From assembly GCA_963812335.1 (NCBI GenBank), contig CAWEUU010000001.1, positions 82,463 to 146,462 on the forward strand: a DNA stretch of 64,000 bases. The letters run 5' to 3'. The notes under the pieces are model-generated. The model did no database searches. It was not told where the DNA came from and was given only the letters and a program-made list of their open reading frames with translations. The position numbers were made by a program, and so were the translations under genes. This stretch comes from VRUE01 sp963812335 (GTDB lineage: Bacteria > Actinomycetota > Thermoleophilia > Solirubrobacterales > 70-9). Of the stretch, positions 36,208-44,506 are shown in pieces (within the stretch, counting starts at the first letter, position 1; the number at the start of each line of letters is the position of its first letter).

Positions 36208-37044
36208 CTTTAATCTCTCTCTCGAAAGCCGGGCGAAGTAGGCGAGGCGATTGCCCGAGTGCGTCCCGTACGCCAGGCCCGCATCGGCTGCCTGGCGCCT
36301 GAGGCTGGCCAGCCCGGTGAAGTGGGGGTCGCCGAATAGCTCGCCGACTACGAGGCGGCCGTCTGGCTTCAGCACCCTGCGGATCTCGCGCAGGGCGGCG
36401 CCGGGGTCGGGGATCTCGCCGAGCACGGCGACGAGCACGACGGCGTCGACCGAGCCGTCCTCGTACGGCAGAGCGGTGGCGTCGCCCTGGGTGGAGACGA
36501 CGTTCTCCAGGCCGCGCTCGGCCGCGCGGCGGCTGACGTGATCGAGGAACTCCTGCTGTAGGTCGAAGATCTCGATCCGGCCGTCCGGCCCGACCCACTC
36601 GGCGAGATCGAGCGTGTAGTAGCCGGTGCCGGGGCCGATCTCCAGCACCCGCTCGCCCGGCTGCGGCGCCAAGACCGCGCGCAGCCGCTCGCACGTGATC
36701 ACCGGGTGCGGCGCTTCGACCCAGAAGCGCTGTCCGTAGGGGCAGGCCGAGGGATTCTTGCGCCACCACAGCGCCGCGCCGAGGACCGCCCCGCCGGCCA
36801 GCCCGATTAATGCCTTGGCCCGCATCGACGGCCCCGAAAAACCGACCTTTTGCTGGCCCGAGTCGATCCGCAGGAAGGCGACCTTGCCGACGTAGACGGC
36901 AAGGGTGCCGTCCTCGGTGTCGACGTCGTGCCAGCCGCCCTTCTCGACCTGCTTGCGCAGGTCCTTGAGCTCGTCGGCGGTCAGCCGCACGGGCACGACC
37001 TGGCCGCCCTCGAAGCCGATCTCCACCTTCTGCGTCTCCGCCAT
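36196..37044 (-). CDS. Class I SAM-dependent methyltransferase with N-terminal beta-domain and membrane segment
   Basis: A 282-aa protein. Residues 1-68 form a small beta domain (EIGFEGGQVVPVRLTADELK). Residues 75-93 are a hydrophobic segment (ALIGLAGGAVLGAALWW). The rest is a Rossmann methyltransferase with VLEIGPGTGYYTLDLAEWVG near 130, EIFDLQ and GDATALPYEDGSVDAVVLVAV near 185. The membrane segment suggests a lipid or quinone substrate at the inner face; the acceptor is unknown. The ATG at 37044 overlaps the stop of the epimerase gene by one base (TGATG), so they are translated together. Confidence 0.8.
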   Translation of the reverse strand: MAETQKVEIGFEGGQVVPVRLTADELKDLRKQVEKGGWHDVDTEDGTLAVYVGKVAFLRIDSGQQKVGFSGPSMRAKALIGLAGGAVLGAALWWRKNPSACPYGQRFWVEAPHPVITCERLRAVLAPQPGERVLEIGPGTGYYTLDLAEWVGPDGRIEIFDLQQEFLDHVSRRAAERGLENVVSTQGDATALPYEDGSVDAVVLVAVLGEIPDPGAALREIRRVLKPDGRLVVGELFGDPHFTGLASLRRQAADAGLAYGTHSGNRLAYFARLSRERLKPIK

Positions 37045-37457
37045 CAGTGCTCCTCTCCGCTCGGTTCGACGATCTCGGTCAGCACGCCGCCGGTCGAGCG
37101 CGGGTGCAGGAAGGCGACGCGGCTCCCGCGAATCCCGACCCGCGCCTCGCTGTCGATCAGCTCGAGCCCGGCGGCGGCGAGCCGCTGCAGCGTCGCGTCG
37201 ATGTCGTCGACCGCGTAGGCGACATGATGAAGGCCGGGCCCCTTGCGGGCGAGGAACTTGCCGACCGCGGTCTCGGGCCCGAGCGGGCGCAGCAGCTCGA
37301 CGTGCCCGTCGCCGACGTCGAGCAGGACCGCCTCGACCCCCTGCGAATCCACCGTCTCGCGGTGCGCGAGCGTCATCGCAAAGCTCTTCTCGTAGAGCTC
37401 GATCGCCACGTCGAGGTCCTCGACGGCGACACCGATGTGATCGATCCGGCCGAACAT
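37044..37457 (-). CDS. mce: Methylmalonyl-CoA epimerase
   Basis: A 137-aa vicinal-oxygen-chelate protein. The start FGRIDHIGVAVEDLDVAIELYE (metal His near residue 7), the central GDGHVELLRPL with a metal Glu, LHHVAYAVDDIDATLQRL with the third His, and GVLTEIVEP with the fourth ligand all fit methylmalonyl-CoA epimerase. The enzyme converts (S)- to (R)-methylmalonyl-CoA in propionyl-CoA metabolism. No mutase gene is in the window. It is coupled to the methyltransferase. Confidence 0.85.
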   Translation of the reverse strand: MFGRIDHIGVAVEDLDVAIELYEKSFAMTLAHRETVDSQGVEAVLLDVGDGHVELLRPLGPETAVGKFLARKGPGLHHVAYAVDDIDATLQRLAAAGLELIDSEARVGIRGSRVAFLHPRSTGGVLTEIVEPSGEEH

Positions 37458-37468
37458 CGGCCGGAAGT

Positions 37469-38293
37469 CTACGTGGCCGGCGGCGGCTCGCCCGCGGCGG
37501 CGGGCGGCGCCTCGACACGGAGGATCTCGGCCAGGGCGGCGATCCCGACCTGGAGCTGCTCGGGGGTCGGCTCCTTCGTCGCCAGGTGGCGCTGGATCGC
37601 CCGCCCGGGAGTGTGGAAGGCCTCGGCCAATGGGGCGCCGTGGTTGCGATCGCTCCAGGCGAACATCTCGACTGCGAGCGAGGCGCCGCCGAGGCCGACG
37701 ACGGCGCGCGCCAGCGGGCTCGGCCGCTCAACCAACCGCTCCAGCAGCAACGTGCCGCCGGCGGAGAGCAGCATCATCGGCGCGATCAGGTTGGACCCGC
37801 AGCGGTCGTGCTCCTTGGGAACCGAGGCAGGGTCCTCGACGCCCTGCTCGTAGGCGGCGATCGCCTTGTGCTCGACCCCGTGGTAGGCGGCGAGGTCGCG
37901 ATCGCCGAGGGCGACCACGGCGGGCATCGCGCCGAGCGCCTGCACGGCGCCCTCGCGCAGGGCCGTGCTGCCCAGCCGCCGCCGCAGCACCGCGGTGAGC
38001 GCGAAGGTCGCGGCGGCGGCGGCGACCACGCGCCAATCCTCGAACGGCAGCCGCGCCGCCGGCAGCCGCCGTCGCACCAACGGCAGCACCGCCATCGCCT
38101 CGGCGAGTTTGAGCGGTCCGCGCAGTCCCGGCGCCCGGCCGGCGAGCTTCGGCGCCAGCTCCGGCTTGCGCCGCGAGGCGACCTGCACCTGGCCGTCGCG
38201 GTCGCGCACCGCGGCGGCCCAGTGTGTCGGCCCGTGGATCAGCAGGCCGTTGCGCAAGGCCATCCCACCCAGTCGCAGCTTCTCCGCGCTCAT
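37469..38293 (-). CDS. DUF1385 family membrane protein
   Basis: A 274-aa integral membrane protein of the DUF1385 (YqhQ) group. The core motif YHGVEHKAIAAYE near residue 137 and the HDRCGSNLIAPMMLLSAGG segment near 163 match. Four or five hydrophobic helices are seen, with an N-terminal cytosolic GGMALRNGLLIHGPTHWAAA segment. The family is widespread and uncharacterised. It starts at 38293 and ends 12 bases before the epimerase start, so it heads the DUF1385 - mce - methyltransferase operon. Confidence 0.8.
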   Translation of the reverse strand: MSAEKLRLGGMALRNGLLIHGPTHWAAAVRDRDGQVQVASRRKPELAPKLAGRAPGLRGPLKLAEAMAVLPLVRRRLPAARLPFEDWRVVAAAAATFALTAVLRRRLGSTALREGAVQALGAMPAVVALGDRDLAAYHGVEHKAIAAYEQGVEDPASVPKEHDRCGSNLIAPMMLLSAGGTLLLERLVERPSPLARAVVGLGGASLAVEMFAWSDRNHGAPLAEAFHTPGRAIQRHLATKEPTPEQLQVGIAALAEILRVEAPPAAAGEPPPAT

Positions 38294-38348
38294 CGACAGC
38301 AGACCTTAGAGAGCCGCCCTCGATGCCGCGACATCGGGCGGCTCGGCC

Positions 38349-39092
38349 CTACGACTTCGTCGCCGGGGCCCAGCCCGGCGGGAAGGCGCCGGCCGGGACA
38401 TCGCCCCTGCCGGGCTCGAACCAAGTGGAAGCCAGCGCCGCGCAGGCTCGCTCCTCGACCAGCGGCCGCACGTCGCCGATCTGGGCGAGCAGGTGCAGCG
38501 AGGAGCCGAGCTGGAAGTCTGCGGCGGTCGGCTGCTCGCCGCCGACCGCCCCGGCGTCGAGCAGGGCATCGACCGCGTCGAGCTGGGCGGGCAGCGCCTG
38601 CAGCGTGGCGTGGATCCGCTCGGCGCTGATCTCGAGGTAGCGCCAGGAGGCGCGCATCGTCTTGATCGCGAAGTCGGTCGCCGGCGGGTCGAGCTGGGCG
38701 ACCCCGGCGAACGTCCCCATCGACTCGGGGCGAAAGTGCATCGCGCCGAAGATGAGCACGCGGGCGCTTTCCTGAAGCTCCTCGACGAGCCCCGCCTCGG
38801 CGTCGCGGATCGTCTCGGCCACGGCGTCGGGATAGAGGCCGGCGTCCGGGTGGAGCTGGTCGAGCCGAACAAAGATCGCGGTTGTGCCGTGCACCGGGTC
38901 GCCGTCGACCAGCAGCCCGGGGACCGTCTTGTTGCCCTCCCCGTAGATGCCTTCGACCTCCTCGTTGTGGCGGCCGGACATCAGCTCAACCGTCTCGTAC
39001 TCCCAACCGAAGCGGTCGAGCGCCGCGCTCACCGCGAGGCAGGGGTGCGAGAAGGGGACGACGTGGAGGACGAGCTGCGGCTGCGCGGACAT
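38349..39092 (-). CDS. Glutathione S-transferase-like protein
   Basis: A 247-aa protein with an N-terminal thioredoxin-like half (VVPFSHPCLAVSAALDRFGW with Cys near residue 17, and the cis-Pro loop NKTVPGLLVDGDPVHG) and a C-terminal all-helical half (PTAADFQLGSSLHLLAQIGD), the GST layout. Actinobacteria usually lack glutathione, so the thiol partner may be mycothiol or none. The ATG at 39092 is chosen over an upstream in-frame ATG at 39134, which would add an unlikely Pro-rich tail. A cluster of hairpins separates it from rarA upstream. Confidence 0.7.
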   Translation of the reverse strand: MSAQPQLVLHVVPFSHPCLAVSAALDRFGWEYETVELMSGRHNEEVEGIYGEGNKTVPGLLVDGDPVHGTTAIFVRLDQLHPDAGLYPDAVAETIRDAEAGLVEELQESARVLIFGAMHFRPESMGTFAGVAQLDPPATDFAIKTMRASWRYLEISAERIHATLQALPAQLDAVDALLDAGAVGGEQPTAADFQLGSSLHLLAQIGDVRPLVEERACAALASTWFEPGRGDVPAGAFPPGWAPATKS

Positions 39093-39125
39093 CGGCGCGG
39101 ACCCTATCCCGAATCCGGGGGGGTC

Positions 39126-39277
39126 GGGGGGCAACGGCCCCCCAATACCCGACGACCGCGCGAGTGTCGCGCGGTCGTCGGTTCCCCTGATTCCCCTGTT
39201 AGTCCCGGCCGGAGGCCCCCAGTCCAGGCCTCCGGCCGGTGTGTCGGCTCTCCCTGGCTCTAGCTTGGAAAGCCGAC
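39126..39277. repeat. Cluster of four hairpins downstream of rarA
   Basis: Within the 224-bp gap after the rarA stop are four stems: ggggggc/gcccccc (39126-39143); a perfect 15-bp stem with a 3-base loop at 39149-39181 (arm ccgacgaccgcgcga); ccggccggaggcc/ggcctccggccgg, 13 bp perfect (39205-39239); and gtcggct/agccgac (39243-39277). The order is compact, so on the minus strand it would give a highly folded transcript end. It may be a terminator array or a structured RNA. No ORF is seen here. Confidence 0.7.
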
Positions 39278-39316
39278 CTCTGAAACACCCACTTGTAAAA
39301 GAAGTTGCGCTTGCGA

Positions 39317-40672
39317 CTAATTGCCCGAAAGCCGCTCGCGGAGCGCCTCCAGACGCCGGCCCAGCTCGACCTCGAAGCCGCGCCCGGTGGGCCGGTAAAA
39401 GCGCTGCTCCTCAAGCCCCGGCGGCATCAGCGGCTGGTCGCCGACGGCGCCCGGCTCGTCGTGGGCGTAGCGGTATCCCTCGCCGCGGCCGAGCTTCTCC
39501 GCGCCGGGATAGTGGGCGTCGCGCAGGTAGTCGGGCGGCGTGCGGGCGCCGTTCTCGCGAACCTCGCCGCGGGCGCGGCCGAGCGCTTTGTAGGAGGCGT
39601 TGGACTTCGGCGCCAGAGCCAGGTAGACGGCCGCCTGGGCGAGGTTGAGCGCGCACTCGGGCAGGCCGACCCGGTCGACCGCTCGCGCCGCGGCGTCGGC
39701 GACAAGCAGCGCCTGCGGGTCGGCGTTGCCGACATCCTCGGAGGCGAGGATGACCATGCGGCGGGCGATGAAGCGCGGGTCCTCGCCGCCCTCGAGCATC
39801 ACCGCCAGGTAGTAGAGCGAGGCGTCGACGTCGGAGCCGCGCGTCGCCTTGATCCAGGCCGAGACGAAGTCGTAGTGACGGTCGCCCTCGCGGTCGTAGT
39901 CGAGCGCCTTGCGCTGCAGCGCGTCCTCGACCGCGGCGACGTTCACCGCTGTGGATTTTTGCCGTGCTCCAGCACGGTCAAAGTCCACAGCGCGCTCGGC
40001 GGCGCGCTCGAGCGCGGAGAGGGCGACGCGGGCGTCGCCGCCGGAGCGCCGGGCGAGCATCGCCAGGGCGGCGTCCTCGACCGGCGGCGGCTCGGCCAGG
40101 CCGCGCTCGGGGTCGGCCAGCGCCCGCCGCAGCAGCTCCTCGATCTGCGCGGCGGAGAGCGACTGCAACTCGTAGACCTGACAGCGCGATAGCAGCGCCG
40201 AGTTGACCTCGAAGTAGGGGTTCTCGGTGGTCGCCCCTATGAGAGTGAGCAGCCCCTCCTCGACCGCCGGCAGCAGCGCGTCCTGCTGGGCCTTGTTGAA
40301 GCGGTGGATCTCGTCGAGGAAGAGGATCGTCGGGCGGCCCGAGCGTCGCCGCTCCCGCGCCCGCTCGATCACCCCGCGGATCTCGGCTTTGCCCGCGTTG
40401 ACCGCCGACTCCTCCTCGAAGGCCCCGTCTGCCCCCGCAGCCGCGATCCGCGCCAGCGTCGTCTTCCCGGCCCCCGGCGGCCCATACAAGATCGCCGAGT
40501 GCGGATGCCCCGCCTCGATCGCCGCCCGCAGCGCCGACCCCTCCCCCAGCACGTGCTCCTGCCCGACCAGCTCGCCCAGGGACCTGGGACGCATGCGAAC
40601 GGCCAAGGGTGCATCACCAGCTACCTCCCCAGTGGTTTGGGCGAGGTCCGTGTCGAACAACCGCTCGTCCAT
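39317..40672 (-). CDS. rarA: Replication-associated recombination protein A (RarA/MgsA)
   Basis: A 451-aa AAA+ ATPase acting at stalled replication forks. LYGPPGAGKTTLARI (Walker A) is near residue 63, ILFLDEIHRFNKAQQDALLP (Walker B) near 116, and GATTENPYFEVNSALLSRC (sensor 1) near 148. The C-terminal tetramerisation region has RKALDYDREGDRHYDFVSAW and FIARRMVILASEDVGNADPQ. Length is typical. A 46-base palindrome in frame (39947-39992) encodes residues about 227-242 (VDFDRAGARQKSTAV), just before the conserved ALQRKALDYDR block. The ATG at 40672 is preceded by a perfect 28-bp inverted repeat. Confidence 0.95.
   Translation of the reverse strand: MDERLFDTDLAQTTGEVAGDAPLAVRMRPRSLGELVGQEHVLGEGSALRAAIEAGHPHSAILYGPPGAGKTTLARIAAAGADGAFEEESAVNAGKAEIRGVIERARERRRSGRPTILFLDEIHRFNKAQQDALLPAVEEGLLTLIGATTENPYFEVNSALLSRCQVYELQSLSAAQIEELLRRALADPERGLAEPPPVEDAALAMLARRSGGDARVALSALERAAERAVDFDRAGARQKSTAVNVAAVEDALQRKALDYDREGDRHYDFVSAWIKATRGSDVDASLYYLAVMLEGGEDPRFIARRMVILASEDVGNADPQALLVADAAARAVDRVGLPECALNLAQAAVYLALAPKSNASYKALGRARGEVRENGARTPPDYLRDAHYPGAEKLGRGEGYRYAHDEPGAVGDQPLMPPGLEEQRFYRPTGRGFEVELGRRLEALRERLSGN
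39947..39992. repeat. 46-base palindrome inside rarA
   Basis: cgctgtgga (39947-39955) pairs with tccacagcg (39984-39992), and ccgtgct with agcacgg at the tip around a 2-base loop; the middle (tttttg / tcaaag) pairs partly. The whole structure is nearly one uninterrupted stem. It is in frame within a variable loop of RarA and is locally AT-rich compared with the gene. Confidence 0.75.
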
Positions 40673-40686
40673 ACAGACGAGTATGA

Positions 40687-40754
40687 GGGAGCAGGGGGAG
40701 GGGTTCGGCGGAGCCTCCCCGCTGTTGCTCCGCCGAACCCCTCCCCCTGCTCCC
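40687..40754. repeat. Perfect 28-bp inverted repeat between rarA and aldehyde dehydrogenase
   Basis: Positions 40687-40714 and 40727-40754 are exact reverse complements (28/28) with a 12-base loop (ctccccgctgtt). It lies in the 108-bp divergent intergenic region, 15 bases from the rarA start and 27 from the dehydrogenase start. It is therefore at the transcript 5' ends, not at a terminator position. Confidence 0.92.
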
Positions 40755-40780
40755 CCCAAACCGGCCTACAATCGACGGCC

Positions 40781-42376
40781 ATGGAGATCGCCACGCAGCC
40801 CCAAGCCGCCCAGTCCACCCTCGAGTCCTTCAACCCCGCCACCGGCGAGCTCGTCGGCTCGGTCGCGACGATCGGGCCGGACGAGGTGCAGGCAGTCGTC
40901 GACGACGTCGCCCGCATCCAGCCGGCCTGGGCGGAGCTCAGCCTCTCCGACCGCGGCGCCTACCTGCGGCGCGCCGCCGACGCCCTGCTCGACGACATCG
41001 ACGAGCTCGCCGAGCTGCTCGTCTCCGAGCAGGGCAAGCCGCGTGCCGAGGCCTACACGATGGAGCTGCTGCCGACCGTCGACGCGCTGCACTGGTGTGC
41101 CAAGGCCGGCCCGAAGATCCTCGCTGACGAGAAGGTGCGGATGAGCCAGGCCTTCCTGGCGACGAAGAAATCGCGCTTCACCTACGAGCCGCTCGGCGTC
41201 GTCGGCGTGATCGCCCCCTGGAACTACCCCTGGTCGATCCCCTTCGGCGAGGTCGCGATCGCGCTGATGGCCGGCAACGGCGTCGTGCTCAAGCCGGCCA
41301 GCCTGACGCCGCTGCTGGGCGAGGCGATCCGGCGCGTGTTCGAGAAGGGCGGCCTGCCCGAGGGCCTGGTTCGGGTCGTGCACGGCGGCGGCGCCGTCGG
41401 CGACGCGCTGGCCAAGTCGAGCGCCGAGAAGATCTTCTTCACCGGCTCGGTCGAGGTCGGCCGCAAGGTCGGCGAGGTGTGTGCAGGGCGGTTGAAGGGC
41501 TCGGTGCTCGAGCTCGGCGGCAAGGACCCGATGATCGTCTGCGCCGACGCCGACCTCGACAACGCGATCTCCGGCGCAGTCTGGGGCGGCTTCGCCAACG
41601 CCGGCCAGACCTGCTCGGGGATCGAGCGCGTCTACGTCGTGCGCGAGGTCGCCGACCGCTTCGTCGAGGGCGTCGCCCGCGAGGCGGGGAAGCTGCGCCT
41701 CGGCAACCCGCTCGAGTGGGAGACCGAGATCGGCCCGATGACCTCCGAGAGCCAGTACGAGATCGTCGTCGAGCTGATCGAGGATGCGGTCGCCTCCGGC
41801 GCGACCAAGCTCTGCGGCGGCCCGACCGAGGTCTCCGGCCTGCCCGGCAAGTTCGTCGCCCCGACCGTGCTGACCGGGGTCACGCACGAGATGCGGATCA
41901 TGCAGGAGGAGGTCTTCGGACCCGTTCTCCCGATCGTCGTCGTCGACTCCGAGCAGGAGGCGATCGACCTCGCCAACGACTCCGAGTTCGGCCTCGGCGC
42001 GTCGGTCTGGACCAAGGACCGCCAGAAGGGGGCGCGAATCGCGCGGCGGATCGAGTCGGGGATGGTCTGGATCAACGACCACTCCTTCAGCCACGGCGCC
42101 TGCCAGTGCGCCTGGGGCGGGGTCAAGGACTCCGGGGTCGGCCGCTCGCACTCCAAATTCGGCTTCTACGAGTGCGTCAACATCAAGATGAACGCCTGGG
42201 AGCCGGGGCTTGCCCGCGACTTCTGGTGGCACCCCTACGACCAGACCCTGGGCGAAGCGGTGCGCGCCTCGGCCAAGATCCTCTACGGCAAGGGCGCGAC
42301 CCGGACCGCCGCCCTGCGCGAGGGCGCCGGGCCGCTGCTCAAGATCGGCGCCCGCACCCTGCGCAAGCGCCGGTAG
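40781..42376 (+). CDS. Aldehyde dehydrogenase family protein
   Basis: A 531-aa NAD(P)-dependent aldehyde dehydrogenase. APWNYPWSIPFGEVAIALMA near residue 147, LELGGKDPMIV near 244 with the general-base Glu, and ANAGQTCSGIERVYV near 278 with the catalytic Cys are all present. The C-terminus is about 40 residues longer than usual (LARDFWWHPYDQTLGEAVRA onward), as in aldehyde dehydrogenases linked to long-chain substrates. The ATG at 40781 is used; there is no strong ribosome site. A hairpin (42391-42422) follows before the heme-export operon. Confidence 0.9.
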   Translation: MEIATQPQAAQSTLESFNPATGELVGSVATIGPDEVQAVVDDVARIQPAWAELSLSDRGAYLRRAADALLDDIDELAELLVSEQGKPRAEAYTMELLPTVDALHWCAKAGPKILADEKVRMSQAFLATKKSRFTYEPLGVVGVIAPWNYPWSIPFGEVAIALMAGNGVVLKPASLTPLLGEAIRRVFEKGGLPEGLVRVVHGGGAVGDALAKSSAEKIFFTGSVEVGRKVGEVCAGRLKGSVLELGGKDPMIVCADADLDNAISGAVWGGFANAGQTCSGIERVYVVREVADRFVEGVAREAGKLRLGNPLEWETEIGPMTSESQYEIVVELIEDAVASGATKLCGGPTEVSGLPGKFVAPTVLTGVTHEMRIMQEEVFGPVLPIVVVDSEQEAIDLANDSEFGLGASVWTKDRQKGARIARRIESGMVWINDHSFSHGACQCAWGGVKDSGVGRSHSKFGFYECVNIKMNAWEPGLARDFWWHPYDQTLGEAVRASAKILYGKGATRTAALREGAGPLLKIGARTLRKRR

Positions 42377-42390
42377 CGACCGCCGATTGC

Positions 42391-42422
42391 GCGATTTTCC
42401 ACCCCGTCGTGGGGAGAATCGC
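42391..42422 (+). terminator. Hairpin before the ccm operon
   Basis: gcgatt (42391-42396) pairs with aatcgc (42417-42422) and cccc with gggg within it, separated by small internal loops. It lies 14 bases after the aldehyde dehydrogenase stop and 23 bases before the ccmA start. Confidence 0.45.
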
Positions 42423-42445
42423 TCGATCGGGGGAGAATCCGCCCG

Positions 42446-43099
42446 ATGACCGAGGCGATCGAGCTGCGCGGCCTGCGCCGCGAGTACGGCGAACGCGCCG
42501 CGCTGGCCGGCGTCGACCTCTCCCTGCGGCGGGGCGAATCGCTGCTCGTCCTCGGGCCCAACGGTGCCGGCAAGACGACCCTGCTGCGCGTGCTCGCCAC
42601 CCTGCTGCGGCCCAGCGGCGGCAAGGCGAGCGTGCTCGGCGCCGCCCTCCCCGGCGAGGCGTGGAAGGTGCGCAGCAGGATCGGGCTGCTCGGCCATGAC
42701 GCGCTTCTCTACCGAGACCTGAGCGGCAGGGAGAACCTGCGCTTCCATGCCCGCCTGCACGGGATCGGAGGCGACGACGCCGAGGCCCGGATCGACAAGC
42801 TGCTCGGCGCCGCCGGCATGGCGCGCCGCGCCGACGACAGGGTCGCGGAGCTCTCGGCCGGAATGCGCCAGCGCATCGCCGTCTGCCGCTGTGTCCTGCA
42901 CGAGCCCGAGCTGCTGCTGCTCGACGAGCCCGACTCGAACCTGGACGCCGAGGGGCGCGAGCTGGCCCAGGGGCTGATCGGGCCGGCGCCGGGGCGCAGC
43001 CGCGTCTTGGTCAGCCACGACCCCGAGCGCTTCCGCGCCGAGTCCGATCAGGTGCTGCGCCTCGGCATCGGCGAGCCGGCCGGGGCGGCCACCGCATGA
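42446..43099 (+). CDS. ccmA: Heme exporter ATP-binding protein CcmA
   Basis: A 217-aa ABC ATPase. Walker A GPNGAGKTTLLRVLATLLRP is near residue 35, the signature LSAGMRQRIAVCRC near 138, and Walker B LLLLDEPDSNLD near 156. The short form and its position directly before ccmB identify the cytochrome c maturation heme handling ATPase. It overlaps ccmB by 4 bases (ATGA). The ATP hydrolysis is known to release holo-CcmE rather than to pump heme. It heads an operon running to cobA-hemD. Confidence 0.9.
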   Translation: MTEAIELRGLRREYGERAALAGVDLSLRRGESLLVLGPNGAGKTTLLRVLATLLRPSGGKASVLGAALPGEAWKVRSRIGLLGHDALLYRDLSGRENLRFHARLHGIGGDDAEARIDKLLGAAGMARRADDRVAELSAGMRQRIAVCRCVLHEPELLLLDEPDSNLDAEGRELAQGLIGPAPGRSRVLVSHDPERFRAESDQVLRLGIGEPAGAATA

Positions 43100-43776
43100 C
43101 TCCCACCCGCGTCGCCTTCGCCGCGCTGCTCGGCAAGGATCTGCGCACCGAGCTGCGCACGTTGCAGTCGCTGCCGGCAATGGCGCTCTTCGCCGTCACC
43201 ACCTTCGTCATCTTCCGCTTCGGCCTCGACCGCACGGCGCTGTCGGGCAGCCTCGCCGCCGGGGTGCTCTGGGTGACGCTGCTCTTCGCCGCGATCCTCG
43301 GCATCAACCGCCTCTTCGTCGCCGAGCGCGAGGAGGGCGGCTTCGACGCGGTCCGCCTCGCCCCGATCGACCGCACCGCGGTCTTCGCCGCCAAGGCCGC
43401 GGCGCTGCTCGTCTACCTCGTCGCGCTGGAGCTGATCACGGTCCCGATCTTCGCGATCTTCTTCCTCGACTCCGCCGCGGCGCTGCCGCCGCTCGCCCTG
43501 GCGCTGCTGCTCGCCGACTTCGGCCTCGCCGCGACCGGCACGCTGATCTCCTCGATGGCGGTCAACTCTCGCGCGCGCGACCTGCTCACCCCGCTCGTCC
43601 TGCTGCCGCTGGCGGTGCCGCTCTCGATCGCCACGACCGGCGCGATCGAGCCGCTGCTGGGCGTGGGCGGTCCCACCTACGAGCGCTTCGGCACCTGGCT
43701 TGCGGTGCTCGGCCTATACGATTTGATCTTCCTCCTGGTGGGCTATGCCGTCTTCGACTTCCTGCTGGAGGACTGA
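43096..43776 (+). CDS. ccmB: Heme exporter protein CcmB
   Basis: A 226-aa membrane protein with six hydrophobic helices. The start FAALLGKDLRTELRTLQSLP, followed by LFAAILGINRLFVAEREEGGFDA near residue 73, is a CcmB hallmark. LLTPLVLLPLAVPLSIATTGA near 163 also fits. It partners CcmA and CcmC. It overlaps ccmA by 4 bases, and ccmC starts 7 bases after its stop. Confidence 0.9.
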   Translation: MTPTRVAFAALLGKDLRTELRTLQSLPAMALFAVTTFVIFRFGLDRTALSGSLAAGVLWVTLLFAAILGINRLFVAEREEGGFDAVRLAPIDRTAVFAAKAAALLVYLVALELITVPIFAIFFLDSAAALPPLALALLLADFGLAATGTLISSMAVNSRARDLLTPLVLLPLAVPLSIATTGAIEPLLGVGGPTYERFGTWLAVLGLYDLIFLLVGYAVFDFLLED

Positions 43777-43783
43777 CGCACGC

Positions 43784-44506
43784 ATGTACGGCAAAGGCCT
43801 GAAACCTCTCTCGATCGCGACCGTCGCGACGCTCGCCCTGTCGCTCTCCCTTGTCTTCTTCTATGCCCCCCTGGACGCCGACCAGGGCTTCATCCAGAAG
43901 ATCTTCTACCTGCACGTCCCATTGGCGATAACTGCGTTGATCGGGTTTGTGATCGGCGGGGTCTTCGCGATCCTTCACCTGCGCAGCGGCGACTCGAAGT
44001 GGGACGCGTACTCCTACGTCTCGATCCACATGTCGGTGATCTTCGGCGTCGCCGTGCTGATCACCGGCGCGATCTGGGCCAAGGCCTCGTGGGGGCACTG
44101 GTGGGTCTGGGACGAGCCGACCCTGGTCAGCTTCCTGATCGTCTTCCTGATGTACGCGACCTACTACCCGTTCCGCTACGCGATCGAGGACCGCGACCGC
44201 CAGGCGCGCTACGCCTCGGTCTTCGCGATCACGGCCGGCGCCTTCGTTCCGCTCAACTTCATGGCCGTGCGGATGGCCGAGAGCCTCGTCCACCCCCGCA
44301 CCTTCGCCACCGCCGAAGGCGGCCTGCCGGCGGAGATGATGCTCACCTTCCTCGTCAGCCTGATCGCGATGGGGCTGCTCTGGACGACGCTGGTCAAGTT
44401 CGAGCTGACCGCGAAGAGCGCCTCCGGTCAGCTCAAGCGGCTGCGCCGCGCGCTCGACGCGCCGTCCTCGGGCGGCGCCTCACGCGTCGCCCCGGAGGTG
44501 GGCTGA
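43784..44506 (+). CDS. ccmC: Cytochrome c maturation protein CcmC
   Basis: A 240-aa six-helix heme-handling protein. The tryptophan-rich heme motif WGHWWVWDEPTLVSF is near residue 104, and flanking His residues (FYLHVP near 43, VHPRTF near 170) are the expected axial ligands. CcmC loads heme onto CcmE. The ATG at 43784 is used, seven bases after ccmB. The stop overlaps the next start by one base (TGATG). No ccmE, ccmF or ccmH gene is found in the window. Confidence 0.92.
   Translation: MYGKGLKPLSIATVATLALSLSLVFFYAPLDADQGFIQKIFYLHVPLAITALIGFVIGGVFAILHLRSGDSKWDAYSYVSIHMSVIFGVAVLITGAIWAKASWGHWWVWDEPTLVSFLIVFLMYATYYPFRYAIEDRDRQARYASVFAITAGAFVPLNFMAVRMAESLVHPRTFATAEGGLPAEMMLTFLVSLIAMGLLWTTLVKFELTAKSASGQLKRLRRALDAPSSGGASRVAPEVG

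Noticed and set aside
39093..39316. A small gene in the gap after rarA
   Set aside because: No frame with plausible start and composition; the sequence is dominated by hairpins.
42391..42445. Riboswitch upstream of the ccm/heme operon
   Set aside because: Only a small hairpin is present; no known riboswitch core could be recognised.
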